Made by a program: the position numbers and the translations under genes
The notes under the pieces: generated by a model
What the model was told of the DNA's origin: nothing
The model's input: the letters and a program-made list of their open reading frames with translations, nothing else
Databases searched by the model: none
Part shown: positions 34,511 through 46,062 of the stretch, piece by piece
Layout: the number at the start of each line of letters is the position of its first letter
Position numbering within the stretch: position 1 is the first letter of the stretch
Assembly: GCF_000237925.1 (NCBI RefSeq)
Contig: NW_017386069.1
Span: 310,001 to 374,000 of the forward strand
From: Schistosoma mansoni
Taxonomy: Eukaryota > Platyhelminthes > Trematoda > Strigeidida > Schistosomatidae
DNA length: 64,000 nt
Direction: 5' to 3'

Positions 34511-34830
34511 TCTCAGTCAGTTGGTCAGTCACAACGTAGAACCTGGTACGTATGTACATTGATTCAAATTTCCGTAATCCCATTAACAAATAGATATGAA
34601 ATTGTCAGATCGAATCCCATAATACTAGAAATAGTAACAGCATAAGGGGTAAGAGATAAGATTGAGTATCAAAGATACCATCCCACAAGAAATGAAAACA
34701 CTAAAAAAGGTTATGAGGTATTTAAAATCTCAGAATTTGGAGAAAGACAAAGACTGAATACACCTGAGTCATGTCATTTAAATTATCTAACCAATAACAC
34801 GAAATTGTTATGATTTCTTGTAACAGTATG
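34511..34830 (-). repeat. Decayed B/C-family 3' end
   Basis: Begins tcagtcagttggtcagtcacaa (reverse of the ACTG-type tail), followed by the 3' UTR pattern seen at 59690-59920. It ends in a diverged relic of the ORF end (compare 17410-17500). Confidence 0.7.
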
Positions 34831-34944
34831 AAGTGATTTCTATTCTCTTAGTCTTATTGTTCCTTATGTTTTGTTTGAAATTATGAAATGATTCCGCTGT
34901 TTTATCTTTTTTGAAGTTTAAACAAATAATAAATATATCTCAGA

Positions 34945-35345
34945 AGAAGTTTTTGTGGATATTATAGTAATTTTAATAGTTGAGATCATGCTCACTAGTG
35001 ACTGGCTCCAAGAGGTATTTCCTGGAGTTCTAGTGAGAAGTAGTGACCAGTGGCGTTCAACCAGGTCTGTTGTGAGATAGTAACTCACTGAAGACAATGG
35101 TGGGTGCGTCGCTCAATTTCGTGAATCGGTTGAAGTTAGACATCAACACCGTTAGATGCTGACAAGTTCAGTGGTCTAGAGGTTAGGCGCTCGCGCGAGA
35201 CTGATAGGTCTTGGGTTCGAATCTCGTGAGGCTGGATCGTGGATGCACACTGTTGAGGTGTAGCACAATAGGACGAAATGGTCGTCCAGTGTTTCCAGGT
35301 TTTCCATGGTAGTCTAGCTTCAATTGACTCATGTTCTCAACTGTT
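34945..35345 (+). repeat. HH2 hammerhead repeat, long copy with decayed ribozyme
   Basis: Forward HH2 with its leader (ctccaagaggtatttcctgg), tRNA-like A box (agtggtctagaggttagg), B box (gggttcgaatctc) and 3' part up to tcaattgactcatg. A short reversed HH2 3' end (about 34945-34990) precedes it. The core strand reads CTGTTGA: A6 is changed to T, so cleavage is unlikely. Confidence 0.8.
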
Positions 35346-35709
35346 TTGTTTATATGTCATTTTAAACTCAACTAATGTAAATTTACAAAAAAGGTTGGTC
35401 ATACATCTTTCGCTATTCTGATAATTTAAGGGATATTTATAAGTGCGAGGAATCGTGTTAACTTTCGAATGACGCTTACATTATTTTTTACACACTGGAT
35501 TTGATTAATGCACGTAGCATTTTGTGGTATTCACAGTCATTATATCGTGATATACACTGAAATTATTCTTCTTCTTGTTCAATAACTGTACAAAATTATC
35601 GTTATTACGTCTTATACAATTACCATTCTAGTAAATAATTCATAACAATTATAACCTTTACTTTTAATAAAATTATTACATATAATTTAAAAACAATTCT
35701 AAGTAAGGG

Positions 35710-35965
35710 CTTGTGGAAACTGTTGAATTTCATTGAGATCATGAACCGATTTAAGTTAGACCATCACTGAAAACTTGGAAACATTAGACGGCCGTTTCAT
35801 CCTAATGTGGATCTCATGCACGAGACAGACGTTCCTGGATTCGAGTCCTGCATGCAGGTTCGTGGACAAGCACTACGGAGGAGTCTTGTACTAGGATAAA
35901 AATCCCCATCCAGTACTACCAGGTTTTCGATAGTACTTAAATCATCTCACGATTTCAATAAAAAT
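35710..35965. repeat. Mirrored HH2 relic
   Basis: A reversed 3' part (35710-35812, with ggccgtttcatcctaatgtgg) is followed by a forward tRNA-like B box (ggattcgagtcctgc) and decayed hammerhead (gaggagtcttgtactaggataaaaa). It repeats the inverted layout of 8399-8862 but is older, and no TSD was seen. Confidence 0.6.
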
Positions 35966-36901
35966 GATTTTAACTGATACAATCATAATCTAAATGAATT
36001 GGATAATTGTAATTTTTGTTAATTAAATACCAATCATTAGCGAGATCGAGTGAATTTCATAATTAATTTAGATATTTAGTTAAAAATTGTGAATTTTTAA
36101 GTTCATCACTGATAGAAATAAAAATTGGATAACAATAGAAATAGGTTCATCATTAAGAAGAATTAAGCATTCGATCAACACTAAGAAGGACTTGACACGC
36201 ATGACATTGATCACCACCCAGTGATCAATCAATTATGATTACAACTACCTAATACAAGTTTATATACAGGTCTATGAATCATATTAAATGTATCATTCAT
36301 AACAAATGATGGTATGGCAGTAAATCAATTTAAGTTTTAACCTGTAATCAAATTAATTCTATGGAAACAAGTGCATCAACCAATGAGTATTACTATCACA
36401 CTTAGAACTTGGATATCATACATTATTTTCTACTTTGTAATTATTCATAGTGTTGATCATCTTTATGAAATACAGAGTTAACTTTCATATATTACCAAAC
36501 TCTATTGAAGCAACTGTTCAGTATTCTTAAATTTCAAAGTTTTTCTAATTAGTGTTTGAGATATTTTACACGACAATGTACTTGTACAGCAATTCTCCAT
36601 ACTGTGGATTGAATCAAAGGCTTATGAATAATACAGAACTATAAATTAGTTTTAATGATCCTACAATTTCGAGTTCATAAACTAAAATTTTTTTTCTAAT
36701 AATTGACTAAATATACAGAGATATCAGTATTAATATCAACTATTTTTATAAATTTTATTAGTTAGCCAATTAGAAAAGGAAAGGTAGGGGGAAAGTGACT
36801 AGACCAAAAAAACATATTGATTTCCGATATTATTTTAAGGTGACTAACCAAAAACAAAAATAGATAAGTATAATACAACTCTAGAAGAATTATTAAATTA
36901 C

Positions 36902-37650
36902 CTGTTACTTTGGGCCCAGATTTTTTCAAACTTAATCGATCCAGATTTTATCAATTTAATTGAATGTTGAGAAGAGGGATTCGAACCAGATGGTAACATT
37001 ATATTATTGCTACTATTATTTGAACGGATAATTATAGGATTCACAGGTAATGTTGTCGTTGGTATTTCTGATAACTTTTCAGTAACTTGTGATATGCTGT
37101 TGACTTTGTATGGTGTAGATGATGATGTTGGCGGTGGTTGATTCGGTGTTATTGTGACAGTCGACTCTGTCGTTAAAGGAAAGTTTATTTCGGATTTTTG
37201 ATTATCATTTAATAAAGTATCAGTATTAGATAGGTTGTATGATGAATTAAATGAATAAGTGAGATCTTTAAGTTCACTATTTGTAGACTTTTTGCAGAGT
37301 TCCATACGTGTTTTTTGAGCTACTGACATTGGAAGACGTCGAAATGCTTTTAATTTTCGTGGAGATTTTATATAGAAACTTGGAGGTGATTGAACAGGTT
37401 CTAAAATGAATTCATTTGTAGAATTTGTCTGTAAATTTCCACTATGTAATTGATGTACAGAAAGTGGTTTCCGAATTTTATTCTGTAATACAATATTAGG
37501 TGGTTGAAAGTTCCATTTATTTTGGAAACGGTCTAAATCTTTACGTATAATTGTCTCTAAAGTTTGTTGAATACGTATACATGATACAGGTTCACCAAAC
37601 AACCTTCGACATAAGTGAACCGGTGCAGTGATACCAGCAGCAACCGACAT
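36902..37650 (-). CDS. CIP/KIP-type cyclin-dependent kinase inhibitor, first coding exon
   Basis: The ATG at 37648-37650 has A at -3 and opens a frame of about 250 codons. Residues 17-45 hold RRLFGEP (the cyclin-binding RxLFG motif) and, about 25 residues on, NKWNF, matching the KWNF core of the CDI domain that inserts into the CDK. Then comes PPSFYIKSPRK (near residue 90), which parallels the PEFYYRPPRPP segment of p27. Order and spacing fit the CDI family, whose members bind cyclin-CDK complexes and block the G1/S transition in the nucleus. The rest is Ser/Thr/Asn/Pro-rich and probably disordered. The apparent stop at 36898-36900 overlaps a good splice donor (CAG|GTAATT), so the protein very likely continues in a further exon. 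Orthology to p27, p57 or Dacapo in particular cannot be decided. Confidence 0.75.
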
Positions 37651-38590
37651 TCTCAAAGAGAGGAGGTAACAACTGATCGTTACAAGCCAGGTTAAGGGAT
37701 ATATAACGAAATACAGATAGATGATTGGTCAATAACTACTGTAAAATGATTGGCTAACGGGATAATCAGATATATACTACTGTACATTATTTAAGTAGCT
37801 AAAGAAAAATATGGAAATTTACGGGAACACGTAGGCAGATTCACACTGTAATCATTGATCTATACTTTAAAATTCGAAAATTTCGTATAATGTAAAGAGT
37901 ATATTGACGAGGTGTTTAATTTTAAATGAGTACTGGAAAAACGTTAACTCATGTGAATAACCTTCTGAGAATCAGAAGGATCATTCATGCACAATATTTA
38001 TTTGTATTTAAGTAGGATTTCGGGACCTTAGGAAATTATGGATAGTTTATGGAGCTTCTAGCATACCAAATTCTTAAAAATGTACTTTGCCATGAAATGA
38101 ATTATCGACGCTTCTGCTGTGTTTAGTTTTCCGATCTATCTTTCTTTTAAACCAGATTGTTAAACTATGTAGATAATTTTGAAGGTTACTTCTGGTACGG
38201 TTATGCGATCAACACAAAGTGTATCTAACACTACTTGTTCTTGTGAACTAAGTTACATCAGCATAATTTCTCGCAAAGCACTTCCGAGCAATAACATTCA
38301 GTGGGATATAAAACAATCAATAGTTTTATTTTTATACACTTAGTCAACTGCAATCAATTAGTCGATGAATATTTATAACTATGTATCCATACAGCTCTAT
38401 ACGCCAAGCTGACAACGTATCTCACACATGGAGTATAGAGATTTAATTATAAATATTTGGCTTTCAGGCCTTATGTTATTTATGTTTTGAAAAAATACAT
38501 AACTGGAGAGAAAACTAATTTATCTTTTTTTCCTTAAATTATTCAGGATTCTATGCCTTTACTTTCATATAGAAATTTTGTTGAACTAAG
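37651..38590. other. 5' flank of the CIP/KIP-like gene
   Basis: Probable promoter and 5' UTR region of the minus-strand gene. I could not pick out a defined promoter element. Confidence 0.3.
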
Positions 38591-38910
38591 CAGATCAATA
38601 GTCTTTATCAGAAAAGCGAGTGTGAATTTCTGGAGCTCTAGTAGAAAGCAATCAATGATAAGTTGACGTCAGTATCTCAGTTTAATTCAAGTTAAAGGTG
38701 TAAATCATTGTATGTTATCTCAGCGACCTGAGCATTAAGTGCTAGCAGAAAGTTCATACGATTCTGGATTCGATCGCTGGTGAGATTGTTGATGATCAAT
38801 CATTATTAAGAAATCCCATAACGGAAAGCAACAAATACTCAGTGCATTCTGGTTTTCAAAGGTTTCCTCACTACAGACTGTTTACGACGTGAAGTCATAA
38901 GTTCAATAAT
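38591..38910 (+). repeat. Strongly decayed HH2-like repeat
   Basis: Order of leader (tctggagctctagtagaaagcaa), tRNA-like head (ttctggattcgatcgctgg) and 3' part follows HH2 but identity is low. Confidence 0.4.
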
Positions 38911-40159
38911 CTCTTCAACCGTTTATACTAACAAAATTTTAGCGATAAAACTGATATGACTAATTTGTAATTATTGAGATTTAAAATTACACAGTCCCTT
39001 CGTAAAATATAAAAATTATACATTAAATACATTATTTTCACGTCTTCCTCCTTTATGATTCTTTCAATTGTCTTTATTTTGATTGCTCTCTGTTCCCCTT
39101 CCTGTTCTCTTTAATTCAACCTTATGCTGGAAGGCATTCCACTTCTTATTGACGCTACATACTATTTATATCTGTCAGCATAAGTAACGCACACCACAAT
39201 TGGAGATGAAGTTCTTTAGCTTGTTTAGTGTGAGATCATGGGTGTGGTTCGTTGAATAATAGTGAATTAAATTTAAAAAAGTATTCTAATTGTTCTTCAG
39301 TTATCATCATTCTATGATGAAACTTACTTTTAAAATTGAACCATATAAACCATCTGTTTTAGAGTACTACCAAGATGTTTTTATAGTCCGTCTGATAGAA
39401 AAGAGTAACAGGGGTAACAAACTGATCAGTTTATTAGCATAATTTTAGGCTATCAAAGAGCTTGTAGTTTAATGACAGAATGAAATTGATATACTATGTC
39501 AAAGAAACAAATAAATAGAAAGAAGCTTACTGAAACTGAGATTCTCCCTCCAAATTAACTTTGACCGAGGTTTGAAAATAATTCTTTGAGATGATAATAC
39601 TAGTGTCGGTCGAAGTGTAACTAACACAAACATTCAGTCATCTATCTGGTACAACAGACCTGAAAATATTTGTACCTTTGTATTTGTTTCATAATATTAG
39701 TAGGCATACGTTGTAAACTGTCCAGATAACGTAATCGTATGTTTATACTCTCTACTGGTTTGGTAGTGAAAACCTAGTATAAAGTCATTTGTAGGTGTAA
39801 AACATAATCACGAATATCAATCTACCATTAAATTGACATTGGTTCATTTCATTAGATGTAGCAGATTAACGATAATTAAATGAATACTTTGAAAGAAGGG
39901 GAGTTGATACTGAATGTAATGTTACAGAAGAATGAAAAAGCGATATGGGAATATTCTTAAGAGTCAAATTAGATTTTTGCTTAGAAACCAATATGTCTAA
40001 ATAATCTGATTGTATTTGGGCCAGAAAGTTCAAATCAGTATATTTCTCATAAGCTAGGAAATTTAAATAATTTCTGGGCAGTTCTCCATTGACAAACTGT
40101 TATTTTCTGTTGAAAATGATGGTACATGATTTAATTGCATAGATACTCAAGAGCTTGCA
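38911..40159. other. AT-rich non-coding DNA
   Basis: No gene recognised. The stretch 39050-39200 may be distantly related to 45000-45170 (similar pyrimidine-rich blocks in the same order), but I could not confirm it. Confidence 0.4.
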
Positions 40160-40632
40160 TTTATTTATTTGAACACATAAACATTGGTACAAGCGGGCAC
40201 CAAATATACATGCACCACACAATTCACTTGATTTGTGTGTGAGCTGTGATACTGCCCGAGTGCCCTAACCGAAGCAGGTGGTTTTCTTAGGGAGCAACAC
40301 CCGGAGCCTTTGACCTGAAGGTCTAGTCCACAAGGTAGTGTAGTGACGTCGGGAGATGCAGTCCCATGGTAGCCGGTGACCAACGATTGGTTCATATGCC
40401 ATTCGTTCCATCAGGATCCTAGAGCCCATGTGCACCATTGGTTTGGAATCAGGGTTTTCCACGCGCCGGAAATTCGCTTTTCGTCCTCTCAATTTCGTAA
40501 ACAACATCCCCGCCGCGAGAGGGCAATGAGTAGGACTTCCCCGGTAGTGGTTGTGTACGCGTGGCTATGTGAGAGCATTTCAAGAGGGAGAGCTGACTCT
40601 CCTCACCCTCGGCCGTACCAGGGCATTTGGGG
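40160..40632 (-). mobile_element. Short non-autonomous A-family element (half-LINE), deletion subfamily
   Basis: A-family 5' end joined to the A 3' terminus. It lacks a block of about 45 bp found in 1222-1742 and 23466-23996 (the part containing cctaggtggaccctccgtg). It shares this deletion and almost every base with 50667-51151, so both descend from one recent subfamily master. Confidence 0.88.
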
Positions 40633-41117
40633 TAGACATTTATTGAACAGTGTATGAAACGTGAAAAATATGGGCTTGTGATAAGTGAAAATGTTACAAT
40701 CATTTTTTATTAAATAACAGGAGACAGTTAGACTTTTATTGTTGATATAAATCAAGAGGTTGCATGCTGTTTGGAGTTCTTCACCTAAGATATAATCATA
40801 GAAGTATTCTATTACGGAGACACACGTTAATTGATTTCAGGCAAGCGATTATTTATCGAAATCTGTTTCATTGGTCTTCTGCAGTGAAAATTTAACGACT
40901 GTATCGGAATATCACAGAGATAGTAATAGGGGGTGTGTGTAGATCATACGAATTTCAGAACATTTAACAACCAGAGGTTCTCTTCAATACGCGGAACAAT
41001 TAACGGCCTGTAACAGTCGTTACCACTATTATCTGGCTGGTACTTTTGTTTGTGGCACGAAATCAGAGTAATAAAACGTAATTATCTCTATGATACAGCC
41101 TTAACATCAGTTAAAAG
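40633..41117. other. AT-rich non-coding DNA
   Basis: Nothing recognisable. Confidence 0.45.
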
Positions 41118-41690
41118 AAATTCATTTAGTATTGTTTTCTTGAATCTTCCCATTGATGGCTATGACTGCAATTGATCAATCTCTTATTTGCATATGTGGA
41201 TCCTGTGCGGATTGCCTTAAGTCACGACCATTATAAGCAAAGATAGATGGTGGCTAGCAGTGGAATCCAGGACATGCGTTTCGTTCTATTTGGGACTCGT
41301 CAGCTGGATGTACATGCATCCCGGAGTTGATGATCACTCGGAGACTCGAACCCAGAACAGTTCGCTTCACACACTGCCAGCCACCAGCCATCTTTGCTTA
41401 TAATGCTTTTGAATTCAGGCAATATCGAGGCAGTCCGCACAGTATGCACATATACCAACAAGAGACTGATCAATTGTAGTGTTAAATATCAATGGGAAGA
41501 TACAATCAAAAAATACCAAATGAATTTAAACCTCACCCCATTGCACAAGCAAGTTGCTAAATGGATAGTGCGACGGAGTTTTAAGTAAACATTACTGGGT
41601 TCGAGTCCTAGAATGAACATCAACTCTGGGATGCAAGTACATCAGCTGATGGGTCAAAAATAGGACGAGACTTATTGGCTATTGACTAAT
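41118..41690. repeat. HH1 (Sm-alpha type) inverted composite
   Basis: A minus-strand HH1 monomer (41118 to about 41375, with tail, hammerhead and part of the tRNA-like head) is joined to a plus-strand stretch (about 41380-41690) with tail, tRNA-like head and decayed hammerhead. Layout as in 15658-16299, but the junction lies at a different point in the monomer, so it is an independent event. No TSD was found. The plus-strand hammerhead is broken (CTGATGG and GAGA). Confidence 0.75.
41262..41313 (-). ncRNA. Hammerhead ribozyme motif (HH1), stem II weakened
   Basis: Minus strand: gtacatccag, CTGACGA, gtcc-loop-gaac, GAAAC, gcatgtc, ctggattcc. All core residues are kept, but stem II has one C-A mismatch, so activity may be reduced. 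Confidence 0.65.
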
Positions 41691-42173
41691 AGTTATAAAA
41701 TGGTACATATATTGAAGCGACGAGATGATCAGAGTTTTTTCCTTAAAAAAAGATGGACTAAAATCCTAATGATAAGATTTAAAACAGAAGACATCATGAA
41801 TTGATTTACAAAAGGTATATGTCTGACGTAGAGCTTATTACACACATTAGAAACTGGTGAGAGTTTACACTTATATATGACCGAGAAGTTGTAGAGCAAA
41901 GTGAAGCAACTATCTAGTACAATGTATATTTCAAGTATTCTTCGACTGGAATAAACCGGACAGAAGTAAACGATCATTCTTTTCTTTGTGACCTTTATTC
42001 TGATATTTTATTAATAAATTGTCATACGTCAGTTGGTTGGAGATTTTATCCGTAGAAACCTATTCGATTAAAGGATCAACTAATTGAGTGAACCATTAGT
42101 TTAGTCACTTCAGTAGTTTGTAATTAATTATTGTATAATAGACTGGTGTAAGGCTCTGATAAAGACAATCTTA
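41691..42173. other. AT-rich non-coding DNA
   Basis: Nothing recognisable. Confidence 0.45.
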
Positions 42174-42373
42174 NNNNNNNNNNNNNNNNNNNNNNNNNNN
42201 NNNNNNNNNNNNNNNNNNNNNNNNNNNNNNNNNNNNNNNNNNNNNNNNNNNNNNNNNNNNNNNNNNNNNNNNNNNNNNNNNNNNNNNNNNNNNNNNNNNN
42301 NNNNNNNNNNNNNNNNNNNNNNNNNNNNNNNNNNNNNNNNNNNNNNNNNNNNNNNNNNNNNNNNNNNNNNNNN
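42174..42373. other. Assembly gap (200 N)
   Basis: Exactly 200 N, as in the first gap. Confidence 0.99.
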
Positions 42374-43858
42374 AAAAAAAAAGCTTTTTGATAAAGGTTT
42401 CCACAACAAAACAGCCTACTAAGCCAAAACTACGGGTCCCTTTGGGAATCTAACAACCCACATCTATTTCATGGTTTGTTTTCCTTTTTTAAAACCCCAA
42501 AAATTTATTAATAGAGAGGATCTTTTCTTTATTGCTTGAAGGTAGATCATGATTATTTTATAGGATGGCTACCAGAAAAAAGCTAACGACAATAAACTAA
42601 GTCACAAGGGGAAATTCTAAAATGGTAAGTCATTATTCCCACAGATATAAACCAATTTGTATCATTTCTGTTGATAATGAAAAATCTTGAAGGTAGTCAC
42701 ATGAATGTACTAGATACATCGTGAAAATCTGGACTGTTTTTCTCTCTATCGTCAGATCAAATTTCTGATATACAGCCTATCATTGGAAAAATAATAAGTT
42801 TATTATCTTAATAAAAACAGCAGTAACAACACAGAACTATGATCCAGATTTGTGTACAGTGGGAAAGAGTATGGAACATGAAAGTTAATTAGATTCAGAT
42901 GTTCTTTTGCAGTTTGAATTATATTTGGTAGATTTCTATTTGTAAGGAGATAGTTGTACGTAGTATATAGGTGTATAAACCACGAGGTTTTAGTAGGTAA
43001 AACAAACGATATCCACCAACCCCTTTCAGAAAAAATTGGACAGTTCAATGTCTATAAGGTTAGAATGTTTTTTTGTGGTGAGAAAAAACAAAATTAAGTT
43101 GGATTCAAATTGAATAGAACCTTCACCCCTCAAATATGATCCGTTCAGTATAGGGTTTATTGATGAAAAGAAACAAAACAATGCACTTATTACTTTGTAC
43201 CAAGCCCATTCAACTACTGTATTTTTTGTGTGCTCTCTGTAATCCTAACATTTAACCCACTGTAAATCTATGTGTGAGTCTGATTGAGCGCATGTCTGCA
43301 CATCAATCCTTAATTTGTTCTCTCATTGGTTGTAAACAAAGACAATCAATAATTTATCCACAATCCATTAACACTCAAAAATATATATGGATTTTTAACA
43401 CTCACACACACACACGCTTGTTTTCCCGGTGTGCTTGCTATCTGTACGCTTGCGGATTTTACCGGGCTTCAACAATAAACTATCTCTACAACTGGTGTTC
43501 AGGCTTTTGAATAATCTCGAGTAAACCCGTAATTCTACTAGGAGATTTTGCCTGCAGTAAATAATCAGTTAGCGGGATATTATTTATTTATTGGAGTCAG
43601 ATATAGAGGAATTGATCCTCTACAACTTTACACTGATTGGTCACTAAGCAGTAATCAGTGCCATGACCATTTATTTCTTTGGTGTTAATCGAATCCCAAC
43701 GAACAAGATGCAACGTGAAAAGTAGTATTAGTGGCTCAATGTCTTATAAACTGTTTTGATAGTGCAAATATTTGGAGGTAATCGAAAGATAGTTTTAGGT
43801 CAGTGTGCCATGAATTCTAATTCCATAAGGAGTATTAGTTCCCACAAAGTTATAGTTT
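42374..43858. other. AT-rich non-coding DNA
   Basis: No gene recognised. The frame at 43274-43510 spans a (CA)n-like run and has no motif. Confidence 0.45.
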
Positions 43859-43859
43859 T

Positions 43860-44051
43860 TTGTTTTCGACAGTAAGTAAAAATCCTGGTACAGCTAAGCG
43901 CCAAAAAGCATCACACGAACAAATTGATAATAGTGAAAGAGCCACATGGTCTATAAATGAATGGACAACAGTATTCAACAGCAATAACAGTTGGGTTGGA
44001 GAATATTGCCTAAGGAAGACTACTGTTGCGAAGATCGTAATGTATAACTAA
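43860..44051 (+). CDS. Possible coding exon, unrecognised
   Basis: A frame of about 60 codons with hydrophilic, protein-like composition (KNPGTAKRQKASHEQ, then SINEWTTVF) follows a pyrimidine-rich stretch ending in ttttcgacag at 43861-43870. This is stronger than the AT-driven frames around it, but no family is recognised and no donor is convincing. It could be a relic of a repeat. Confidence 0.2.
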   Translation: MFSTVSKNPGTAKRQKASHEQIDNSERATWSINEWTTVFNSNNSWVGEYCLRKTTVAKIVMYN

Positions 44052-44739
44052 TTAAGGATCATTCCTGGCTTTTACTCTGAGTAATATCTGATAATGTCTA
44101 GAATTATTGAGTTGTGCAATCTCCATGACTCCTAACTGGGAGTATTAATGGGACGACAGCTCTTCACAGCTATCTTTCATAGTACAGCGTCATGCCATAA
44201 GTTAGACACTTCTCCGTTGTTTCCACTGTCCATAAATAATGTGACTTGGTAACCGCCCAGTTAACATACGTGAAACATGTTCAAGACTCTAAAGTCGACG
44301 GTTTGAGATTGAATTAATGTCACTCCACCTGAACACATACTTTTGTACTTCAGCATTAGTAACATAATATCGTCACTCAAGATTAACAATCTTTCATAGA
44401 AAACAATGATCAGACAAGAAATATAAATAGGTCTACCTGATGATTACCAATTGGCTTCAATCACCTAACATTTGTCTCTTTCGTAATCAATAGGATGAAT
44501 ACTTCTCATTAGCCATTTAAAAGCATATTGTAGAGTATGCTGTAAAAAGTTATGGATTCTATGCTACTGAATCAAGTATCGTGGATATTGTTTATTAGTG
44601 AGTTTATGAATTTAAGGTATGGATTCAACATTGCATATTTTAAACTAATTTGTGAATATATAGTCTTCGCCCCAAGGTCAATCTATTTGGCTTAAACACA
44701 TGTAAACAGCTTCAGCAGTTATTATATCTTCTTATAAGT
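44052..44739. other. AT-rich non-coding DNA
   Basis: Nothing recognisable. Confidence 0.45.
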
Positions 44740-44890
44740 CAACCAGACATAAGCGATGTAGAACCTGCCATATATGTGTATTGATCCAATTTGACACAAT
44801 GTTAGTACAGAGATTTTAAATTATTAAGATGAATATCAAAGCAGAGTGGTAGTAGTGATAGTGTAATGAACAGAACACGACTGGGGACAA
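44740..44890 (-). repeat. Decayed B/C-family 3' end
   Basis: agtcaaccagacataagcgatgtagaacctg-like reverse tail and 3' UTR blocks (tgtgtattgatccaattt) match the 3' end pattern of copies B and C at low identity. Confidence 0.55.
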
Positions 44891-46062
44891 TCGAATCTAT
44901 TTAAGCAAAAATTACAGACTATCTCACTAAATTCTGATAACCATATGATAAACAGTTAATTTGCAAATTAACAACCAAGTGTTTCAATCTTCACCGTCCC
45001 TTCTGTAAATATCAGTTCATCTTCTCTAATTCCATTGTTCATGCATTTTCCCACCAATTGCGCTTCATTTCAGTTCTTTCCTTATCGGTCTTCTGCCAAA
45101 ATATATTCTATGCCTGATCATTACCATATACTACTTATATGGAAATAAGTAGACTACACCTCAATAGCACAAGTGATTAAGCACAGAAAATGATTTGAGA
45201 AAAACAAATGAATTCTTGAAATGAGACAATTTTAAAACTCATGATCTAGGATAAAAGAAACAGTGAACCCATCCGCATCATTTCGATAGATAGATGACTC
45301 AAATCAAAAACTGGTGCATTTAGTTGCCGATTTTCTACACATTACTAGTGCTTTTTATCAGATAAATTACAATTGAATCTATTGGATAGGTACGTTTAAA
45401 TATTCCTAAATCTTCACTTCATTGTTTTCTCTAATATAATCGAATTTCGGGTTTAGTACATGATGAAAATTGACAAGTTTAATATACCTTTGTAGTTCAA
45501 TCCAAATTACTTCATTATTATTCCTTTCTTTTACACCAGCTTGCTTTGACATATGACAAGACTGGCTGGAAGAGTTACATGGGAAACAGTGTGTTTAACA
45601 TGTAAAACGTTTTAAGAGCAAGTAGCTGGTTTACATAGACAGAAAATATTAGTGAGTTGTTCTATTAATTTATTCGACACAGGATTTGGACATTGAAAGC
45701 CACAAGATATAGTCTGAAGCACAATTCTCAAAGACTAAAAATAACGATCTCAAACAGTTCATAATAAATGCCAATAAAGGTTTATTGATAGAAACAACAC
45801 AGAATTTAGGGAACTAAGAAAAGGTTTCGAAGCACTTCTGAAGGTCCGTGGGCGATTAACGTTTGTCGACTACATATATAAATAAGATGTTCTATCAAAT
45901 AACATGACAAAAAGAGATTAGCGTTGCCGGTCTCGTTAGTTTATCAAGATGACCCGAGTCCATAATGATAAAAACTTAACACCGGTTACACGTAGCATAT
46001 CTGTAGTGTTGGCTTAGTAAATATTAACCCGTAAGGAGATAGTGTTATGATTTCAGTGCAAC
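44891..46062. other. AT-rich non-coding DNA
   Basis: No gene recognised. Confidence 0.5.

Larger units (their letters stand above)
33724..36901 (-). other. Probable intron of the CIP/KIP-like gene
   Basis: About 3.2 kb between the two proposed exons. It contains a decayed HH2 relic (34045-34160), a B/C 3' relic (34511-34830), an HH2 copy (34945-35345) and a mirrored HH2 relic (35710-35965). No other exon was identified. Confidence 0.4.

Noticed and set aside
42128-42409. ORFs spanning the N gaps (also 2762-3148 and 2920-3138)
   Set aside because: They consist mostly of unknown residues created by translating N.
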